Shown: positions 58,596 to 64,000 of the stretch, piece by piece | Position numbering within the stretch: the stretch's first letter is position 1 | How the letters are laid out: every line of letters starts with the position of its first letter | Origin: Desulfuromonadales bacterium | Lineage (GTDB): Bacteria > Desulfobacterota > Desulfuromonadia > Desulfuromonadales > BM103 | Length of the DNA stretch: 64,000 bases | Assembly: GCA_014860225.1 (NCBI GenBank) | Contig: JACZKE010000060.1 | Location: forward strand, 1 to 64,000 | Direction of reading: 5' to 3' | Program-made: the position numbers and the translations under genes | Notes under the pieces: model-generated | Seen by the model: the letters and a program-made list of their open reading frames with translations, nothing else | What the model was told of the DNA's origin: nothing | The model's database searches: none

Positions 58596-60926
58596 TCAGT
58601 CCTCCTTGCGACGGCTGTTGGCTAAAGACGACATGACCTGCAGCGGATTGAGTGGAGTACTGGTGATGCGTACTCCGGTGGCATGACAGACTGCATTGGC
58701 AATGGCCGCGGCAGTCGGGATCGTGACCGGCTCGCCGAGACCCTTGGCACCGCTGTTGTTCGCTTCAGGATCAGGCAGGTCAATCGGCAGTGAGGTCATC
58801 TGCAGGGGCACATCGAGGGCTGTCGGCAGCTTGTAATCATGCCAGTTTTTGTTCACAAGCTTGCCGGTCTGGCCGGCATCGAACTGACGAAACTCTGTCA
58901 TGCCCATGCCGATTCCCATGGTGATGCCGCCAAATACCTGGTTGTCATAGGTCAGGCGGTTGATGACCCGGCCACTTTCATTGCTGCCGAGAAAGCGAAG
59001 CAGCCTGATTTCACCGGTGCGGGTATTGACTTCGACTTCGCAGAATTGGGCGGCGAAAGGGTTGACCGACTTGCCCTCCGGATTTGGTCCGCGATACCCA
59101 ATGCCGATCACGACACCGCGCTTGTTCAGTTGCTTAATGTCGGTGATTTTGACCTGTTTGCTGGAATCTCGTGTGGAGACTACAATTTCTCCATCAAAAC
59201 GGAGTGCGTCAACCGGTTCGTTGAGATCCTCTGCGGCCATTTTCAGCAACTGGCGTTTAACTTCGACAGTCGCGGAACGCACCGTCGGTGCTTCGGTCGG
59301 AACCGTCTTGCTGCCGCCGCTCGGTGTTGCGTACTGGGTGGTGCCGGTATCGGCATTCTCGATCTGAATTAATTCCGGCTTTATTCCCAATTCTTCAGCG
59401 ACGATCATGGCCATCACAGTTTTAGTGCCGGTGCCGATGTCCGAGGCGCCCATGTTCAGATTGACGCTGCCATCAGCGAAGAGCTTAACAATGACTGTAG
59501 ATGGCGGCCCGCCACCGCCGACGAACCAGACACAGCTGCCCATGCCGACGCCGCGCTTCAAGTGGCCGCCAGCCTGATTCATCCGGGAGGCTGCCTGACG
59601 GGCTTCGGCCCAGTTGAAGGCCTCGGCGCCCTGCCTGATGCATTCTTCGAGTCCGGTGGTGGTGTAGGGAATGCCGCCGCGGCCCTGGCTCACGCGGGGA
59701 ACATTGCGCAAACGCAGTTCCACCGGATCCATTCCAATGGCTTCTGCAAGCTCATCCATGATCTGTTCAAGAGCCCATGAACACTGCGGATGACCCGGCG
59801 CCCGAAAAGGCCTGGCCGGTCCGCCGTTGATAAAGATATCCGTGGTTTCACAACGCACGTTGGGACACGTGTAGAGATCCCGCACCAGCCAGTCGAGAAT
59901 CGACGTCCCGCCGGCCGGGTAGGCCCCACCGGTAGCGGTGGCTATAAACTCGAGTGCTGTCAGGGTGCCGTCCTGTTTGACACCGGCCTTGATTTTCATG
60001 TTGGCGGGCGGACGATTGCCGACACAGAGAAATGTTTCTTCCCGGGAGAGAAACAGTTTGACCGGTCGGGCGGTCTGCCGGGCCAGCAATGCGGCGATGA
60101 TTGTGTACTTGCCCGGTTGCAGTTTGCTGCCGAAGCCACCTCCGAGATAATGGCCGACAACCCGAACTCTGGACAGAGGTAAGCCGAGGGTTGCGGCCAC
60201 CTTCGACTGGACCGCATAAACGCCCTGCGATGACTCCCAGATGGTCAGACTGCCGCCATCCCAGTTGGCGACGCAGCCATGCAGCTCCATCGGTGTATGC
60301 AGCTCAGCTTCGGTGCGAAATTCGTGTTCCCGGATCACGCTGGCAGCGGCAAATCCGCTTGCGACGTCTCCTCTGCTGTAGCTGTCTTTTTTTACCTGGT
60401 TGCCGTCGGGATGAACTTTGGCTGCACCGCTCTTCAGGGCCTGCCGTTCATCAATCACGAAAGGCAGGACTTCGTAGTCGACCAGAATGGCATGCAGGGC
60501 ATCCCGGGCCTGCTGCGGCGTATCGGCGGCTACGGCAGCGACAGCCTCCCCTTCAAAGCGGCAATGGGGGTCAAACAGCGGGCCTTCGTGGCCCTTGGCC
60601 CATTGCCATTTGACTTTGGCTGCCGGATTGTCATTCGTCAGGACAGATCGAATGCCGGGCATTTTTTCTGCTACGGAGATGTCGACCTTCCTGATGCGGG
60701 CATTGGGATGGGGACAACGTAGAATGGCGCCGTACAGCATGCGCGGCAGGTTGATGTCGGCGGGGTAGACTGCTGTCCCGCTGACCCGTTCGTAGCCATC
60801 GACCCTTGGTATACGCTTGCCAATGATATTGGTTTTATCCCAGGGTTCCGGTTCTTTGCCGGCAGCTGGTGTCTCTGGTACCGGCAGGTCCTTGATGTAA
60901 TACAAATCCTTCTGATTGTCGGCCAT
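58596..60926 (-). CDS. Molybdopterin subunit of a PaoABC-like aldehyde oxidoreductase
   Basis: 776 residues from the ATG at 60924-60926, chosen because GGAGGAATCC lies directly upstream; the GTG five codons earlier is part of that site. The xanthine-oxidase-family fold is clear: VSGTAVYPADINLPRMLYGAILRCPHPNA, then GGGFGSK, FRAPGHPQ, GASDIGTGTKTV and the catalytic Glu in GAKGLGEPVTIP. It hydroxylates an aldehyde to the acid at a Mo centre. No own signal peptide exists; export would be with the Tat-bearing 2Fe-2S partner, as in the E. coli enzyme. Confidence 0.9.
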   Translation of the reverse strand: MADNQKDLYYIKDLPVPETPAAGKEPEPWDKTNIIGKRIPRVDGYERVSGTAVYPADINLPRMLYGAILRCPHPNARIRKVDISVAEKMPGIRSVLTNDNPAAKVKWQWAKGHEGPLFDPHCRFEGEAVAAVAADTPQQARDALHAILVDYEVLPFVIDERQALKSGAAKVHPDGNQVKKDSYSRGDVASGFAAASVIREHEFRTEAELHTPMELHGCVANWDGGSLTIWESSQGVYAVQSKVAATLGLPLSRVRVVGHYLGGGFGSKLQPGKYTIIAALLARQTARPVKLFLSREETFLCVGNRPPANMKIKAGVKQDGTLTALEFIATATGGAYPAGGTSILDWLVRDLYTCPNVRCETTDIFINGGPARPFRAPGHPQCSWALEQIMDELAEAIGMDPVELRLRNVPRVSQGRGGIPYTTTGLEECIRQGAEAFNWAEARQAASRMNQAGGHLKRGVGMGSCVWFVGGGGPPSTVIVKLFADGSVNLNMGASDIGTGTKTVMAMIVAEELGIKPELIQIENADTGTTQYATPSGGSKTVPTEAPTVRSATVEVKRQLLKMAAEDLNEPVDALRFDGEIVVSTRDSSKQVKITDIKQLNKRGVVIGIGYRGPNPEGKSVNPFAAQFCEVEVNTRTGEIRLLRFLGSNESGRVINRLTYDNQVFGGITMGIGMGMTEFRQFDAGQTGKLVNKNWHDYKLPTALDVPLQMTSLPIDLPDPEANNSGAKGLGEPVTIPTAAAIANAVCHATGVRITSTPLNPLQVMSSLANSRRKED

Positions 60927-61024
60927 GGATTCCTCCGGCACAGTTCAAGAAGATTTTTTTACTGGAGCTTCCTCCGGCGTAGCCCAGACGCTGAGCCGCC
61001 AAAATGGAACTTTTGCGAAGCTGC

Positions 61025-61654
61025 TCAATTGCGTTTCTTTGCCCCCGCAGAGTTGACGGCATTGATGATATGGGGGTAGGCGCCACAGCGACAGAGATTA
61101 CCGCTCATGCCTGTGGCTATTTGCTCCGACGTCGGATCCGGATTGATGCGCAACAGCCCTTCGGCAGCCATAATCTGTCCCGGCGTGCAGTAGCCGCACT
61201 GGTAGGCGTCCTCCTCGAGGAATGCCTGCTGGGTCTGGCCGAGTTGCTCGCCATTCATCAATCCTTCGATCGTCGTGATCTTGCGGCCCGTGGCTTCGAC
61301 GGCCAACGTCATGCAGGCGTAGCGGGGCCGACCATCGATCAACACTGTACAGGCCCCACATTCACCCCGTTCGCAGCCGACCTTGGTGCCAGAGAGGCCG
61401 AGTCGGTCGCGCAACACGAACAACAGGGACCAGCGGGGCTCCACCAGCAGCCTCTGCTGGCGACCGTTGATGTCGAGGGTGATTTTGGCCATATCTTCGG
61501 AAGTGATTTCACTGGCTGCGGCCTGGGCAACATTGACATTGATCCTGCCGGAGACCGCGACCAGCGCAGTGGTAGCGCCGGCAGTGGACAAAAATCCGCG
61601 ACGTGTCAATCCTTTGCCGCAGGAGCAGTCATGCTCACCTGTATTCTCGGGCAT
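61025..61654 (-). CDS. 2Fe-2S subunit of a PaoABC-like aldehyde oxidoreductase, Tat-exported
   Basis: 209 residues. A twin-arginine signal LTRRGFLSTAGATTALVAV (residues 16-34) ends near AQAA. The plant-type ferredoxin domain has GCERGECGACTVLIDG and RYACM; the second domain has CGYCTPGQIM and NLCRCGAYPHI. This is the small subunit order and motif set of the xanthine oxidase family. The Tat signal places the complex in the periplasm, where it would detoxify or oxidise aldehydes. AAAAGGAGAACTTC lies before the start. It is the first gene of the operon. Confidence 0.92.
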   Translation of the reverse strand: MPENTGEHDCSCGKGLTRRGFLSTAGATTALVAVSGRINVNVAQAAASEITSEDMAKITLDINGRQQRLLVEPRWSLLFVLRDRLGLSGTKVGCERGECGACTVLIDGRPRYACMTLAVEATGRKITTIEGLMNGEQLGQTQQAFLEEDAYQCGYCTPGQIMAAEGLLRINPDPTSEQIATGMSGNLCRCGAYPHIINAVNSAGAKKRN

Positions 61655-61988
61655 GAAGTTCTCCTTTTCAGAACGTTCATAAAGACTGTTAAATCAAAAA
61701 AACATTTATGATACATGGACTTACATTATGAAATATATTCTTTGTATGTCAAACAGGGTATTATCATCTGCTCCTGCCGAAAATAGTGACAAGCGACGTC
61801 AGGGTGCCACACGGTGAGGAGGCCTGCATTCAGGTGGATTCATCCGGATTGTCTCCGAATTCCCAAATCAGGTGTGCTATATATTCAACATTTACGCATA
61901 CGTGAATACTCACTCCGGTTCCGGGTTTAAGTTTTGTGTTTTACAGGGGGGCAACCTGTCTCCTCTCAACACCTTCAAGAGGTCAGGA

Positions 61989-62582
61989 ATGCTCACATTA
62001 TTCATCAATGTCTTCCTCAAAATATTCATGATCTTTACGCCGTTTTTCGTCATCTCGGCCTTCTTGTCTCTCACCAAAGATGAAGCGCCGGCCGAACGTC
62101 AAAGGATTGCGATAAAAGTGACATTGGCGGTTGGCCTGACCTGCTTTGCCTTATTTTTGTTTGGTACTTATATCTTCGCCCTGTTCGGCATCACTCTCGA
62201 TGCCTTCCGCATCGGCGCCGGGGCGGTCCTGTTCATCTCGGCGGTTGCAATGATCCAGGGCAAAGCGACCGTCTCCCCCATGGATTCAAAGGAAGACGTC
62301 GCTGTCGTGCCTCTGGCGATCCCGATCACCGTGGGGCCCGGCACGATCGGTGCTCTGCTGGTCATGGGGGCTGGCCTTAAAACCGTTCCTGAGAAAGTCA
62401 CAGCCTGTTTAGCACTTTTGTGCGCTGTTCTGGCAGTCGGTGGTCTGCTCTTCGCTGCTGGTCGTCTTGAAAGGTTCCTTGGCCAGCAGGGGTTGACGAT
62501 CCTCACCAAGTTGACCGGGCTGTTCGTATCCGCCATTGCCGCACAGATTTTTTTTACCGGTCTCAAGAACTTCCTTGCTTAA
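61989..62582 (+). CDS. MarC family integral membrane protein
   Basis: 197 residues from ATG 61989 (AAGAGGTCAGGA upstream), the family length; the frame is open back to 61872 but that adds no conserved part. Six membrane segments are visible, with the MarC/SNARE-like patterns FTPFFVISAFLSLT, VVPLAIPITVGPGTIGALLVMG and TKLTGLFVSAIAAQIFFTGL. The function of MarC proteins is unclear; they are not true multidrug pumps. It is followed by the pseudouridine synthase gene after 21 bases. Confidence 0.92.
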   Translation: MLTLFINVFLKIFMIFTPFFVISAFLSLTKDEAPAERQRIAIKVTLAVGLTCFALFLFGTYIFALFGITLDAFRIGAGAVLFISAVAMIQGKATVSPMDSKEDVAVVPLAIPITVGPGTIGALLVMGAGLKTVPEKVTACLALLCAVLAVGGLLFAAGRLERFLGQQGLTILTKLTGLFVSAIAAQIFFTGLKNFLA

Positions 62583-62603
62583 CCAGGGAAAGGCATAAGT
62601 CAA

Positions 62604-63311
62604 TTGCATCCTCAGCACAAAACAAGTCGGCCGACGAGAAAGCACGAGCCAAGAGGACTGACCCTCCTTCACGAGGACAAGGACCTCATCGTTGTGGAGA
62701 AACCTTCGGGATTACTGACCATTGGCACGGATCGGGACAAGTCGCGAACGGTCCATTATCTGCTCAATGATTACGTCCGCAAGGGCAATCCTAAATCGCG
62801 TAACCGGGTGTATGTGGTCCATCGCCTGGATCGGGACACGTCCGGTATCCTGATTTTTGCCAAAAGCGTTCAGTCCAAGCAGTTTTTGCAGGAGCATTGG
62901 GAGCAGACCGACAAGCATTACCTGGCCATCGTCCACGGTCGACTGGAGCCGAAAGAAGGAATGATCTCCAGCTATCTCGCCGAAAATACGGCACAGAAAG
63001 TCTACTCGACCCTGAACGCCGCCAAAGGGAAACTTTCCCATACGGAGTACAAAGTCTTGCAGGAGACCAAAGGTTTCAGTCTGGTGGACATTCACCTTCT
63101 TACTGGCCGGAAGCACCAGATCCGTGTACATTTTGCCGACAAGGGTCATCCTGTTGCGGGGGACACGAAATACGGAGATGGCGGCGCTGTTTCGAACCGG
63201 CTCGCCCTTCATAGCCGATCGATTTCATTCCTCCATCCCTTTAATGGCAGAAAAATGACCTTCGACACCGGGATGCCGGAGGATTTTGTCCGGTTGCTCG
63301 ATAAACTTTAG
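62604..63311 (+). CDS. RluA-family pseudouridine synthase
   Basis: 235 residues, taken from TTG 62604 since no in-frame ATG occurs before the catalytic domain; AGGCATAAG lies upstream. Motifs are LLHEDKDLIVVEKPSGLLTIGT, the catalytic Asp in VVHRLDRDTSGILIFAKS, and LLTGRKHQIRVHFADKGHPVAGDTKYG. It isomerises uridine in rRNA or tRNA. There is no S4 domain, so it belongs with the short stand-alone members. It probably shares a transcript with marC. Confidence 0.9.
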   Translation: MHPQHKTSRPTRKHEPRGLTLLHEDKDLIVVEKPSGLLTIGTDRDKSRTVHYLLNDYVRKGNPKSRNRVYVVHRLDRDTSGILIFAKSVQSKQFLQEHWEQTDKHYLAIVHGRLEPKEGMISSYLAENTAQKVYSTLNAAKGKLSHTEYKVLQETKGFSLVDIHLLTGRKHQIRVHFADKGHPVAGDTKYGDGGAVSNRLALHSRSISFLHPFNGRKMTFDTGMPEDFVRLLDKL

Positions 63312-63443
63312 TTCATCTCATTGACTGCATCCAGCAAGCATTCCTGGGCCCGGGGAAAATGCAGAAAATACCTTTATCTCCTTCACAACAGATCGGCAGT
63401 GTGTTAGTCAAAGGCAATAAATACTGTCAAAAAAGGAGAAGAT

Positions 63444-63875
63444 ATGTCGGAAAACGCAAACAACAAGACCGCCAAAGTACATTATACCGGGTCTCTGTCT
63501 GACGGGACGGTGTTTGACAGCTCACGTGAACGCGAACCCTTCGAATTCGTGCTCGGTGCCGATCAGGTGATTAACGGTTTCGACGTTGCGGTGGCCGCTA
63601 TGGCCGTCGGTGAAACCAAAACCGTGACTATCCCTGTCGAAGACGCCTATGGACCGCATCATGAAGAGTTGCTGCATGTAATCGAATACAGCCAGTTTGC
63701 CGAGGGTGTGATCCCCGAAGTCGGCATGCAATTGCAGTCAGACGGTGGCGAAGGTTATCCGCCGATGGTCGCGACCGTGACTGAGGTCACCGATGATACG
63801 GTGACCATCGACGCCAATCATCCGTTGGCCGGTGAGAATCTGACTTTCGAGATCGAACTGCTGGAACTGGTCTAG
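63444..63875 (+). CDS. FKBP-type peptidyl-prolyl isomerase (SlyD/SlpA-like)
   Basis: 143 residues: KVHYTGSLSDGTVFDSSREREPFEFVLGADQVINGFD is the FKBP start with the substrate pocket, then an inserted IF domain (AYGPHHEELLHVIEYSQF...), and TIDANHPLAGENLTFEIELLEL closes the fold. There is no His-rich tail, so it is closer to SlpA or the archaeal short FKBPs than to E. coli SlyD. It acts as a cytosolic folding helper. AAAAAAGGAGAAGAT is the ribosome site. A family A repeat begins within the stop codon. Confidence 0.92.
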   Translation: MSENANNKTAKVHYTGSLSDGTVFDSSREREPFEFVLGADQVINGFDVAVAAMAVGETKTVTIPVEDAYGPHHEELLHVIEYSQFAEGVIPEVGMQLQSDGGEGYPPMVATVTEVTDDTVTIDANHPLAGENLTFEIELLELV

Positions 63876-63937
63876 GAGACTGTCGGACTATACGGACCGA
63901 ATTTGCAGCCGATTCATGGATAGTCCGACAGCCTCCT
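63874..63937. repeat. Family A repeat, short form, overlapping the FKBP stop
   Basis: AGGAGACTGTCGGACTAT and ATAGTCCGACAGCCTCCT arms, 17 of 18 bases paired, surround 28 bases that contain TTTGCAGCC. It begins inside the TAG stop of the FKBP gene and can fold as a terminator-like stem. Confidence 0.65.
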
Positions 63938-64000
63938 GGCGCCACAACCAGGTGAAACGTTAAGGTTTTGTGACGACTATAAAAAGGTCGTGCCTGGTTT

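Overview
The window looks like a chromosomal segment of a Desulfuromonadales/Geobacterales-type bacterium (Desulfobacterota), probably an anaerobic oxidiser of alcohols and organic acids. This rests on gene content: a tungsten-type aldehyde:ferredoxin oxidoreductase, TupA, several iron-containing alcohol dehydrogenases, NtrC-type sigma-54 regulation, NhaD and many radical SAM/SPASM proteins. No rRNA, tRNA, CRISPR array or prophage was seen. The genus is not determinable by eye.

Layout. 0-5.7 kb: two Hsp20 chaperones, a LarA-family racemase, pirin, a tautomerase, a P-loop kinase and an EamA exporter. 5.7-10.9 kb (minus): a seven-gene run of porin, small lipoprotein, DUF4242 protein, AmiS/UreI-like membrane protein, an 83-aa protein, a FIST_C-like protein and a radical SAM/SPASM protein. 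11.7-17.1 kb: Fe-alcohol dehydrogenase, histidine kinase, sigma-54 response regulator, moaA, MOSC protein and a 54-aa RHH protein. 18-25.3 kb: a second Fe-ADH (methanol-dehydrogenase-like), a CoxD/CoxE-type MoxR/VWA pair, a glycerol dehydrogenase-like enzyme and a second, orphan kinase paralogous to the first. 26.4-34.8 kb: a mycofactocin locus (mftA, mftB, mftC, mftF) whose middle encodes an OYE/FadH-type flavoenzyme and a complete ETF/FixC/FixX electron-transfer set, but no mftD or mftE. 35-39.4 kb: NhaD, another SPASM protein, an EamA transporter and a methyltransferase. 39.6-42 kb (minus): OprO/P-like porin, TupA and molbindin, a tungstate uptake operon. 43.5-49.7 kb: AOR, an unknown protein, MoaD/ThiS, an E1-like enzyme, an AOR-linked radical SAM protein and an aldehyde dehydrogenase. 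49.9-64 kb: Cfa, LemA plus two TPM-domain proteins, a nuclease-fold protein, DNA polymerase IV, XdhC plus a MocA-like enzyme facing a PaoABC-like periplasmic aldehyde oxidoreductase, MarC, a pseudouridine synthase and an FKBP.

How it fits together. Six near-consensus sigma-54 (-24/-12) promoters lie between 11.2 and 43.2 kb. They precede the porin/SPASM operon, ADH1-kinase-regulator-moaA, ADH2, mftA, the porin-tupA-mop operon and AOR. A recurring GTAGAGAA motif, sometimes part of a dyad, lies near the first four and is a candidate binding site for the single sigma-54 regulator encoded here. I infer one regulon that couples alcohol oxidation (Fe-ADHs with mycofactocin as cofactor), electron export through ETF/FixCX, aldehyde oxidation (W-AOR, ALDH, possibly the Pao-like Mo enzyme) and tungsten plus pterin supply.

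The intergenic spaces also carry three dispersed repeat families. One is a MITE-like element of about 166 bp with 20-21 bp perfect terminal inverted repeats bounded by TA, with full, short and remnant copies at eight loci.
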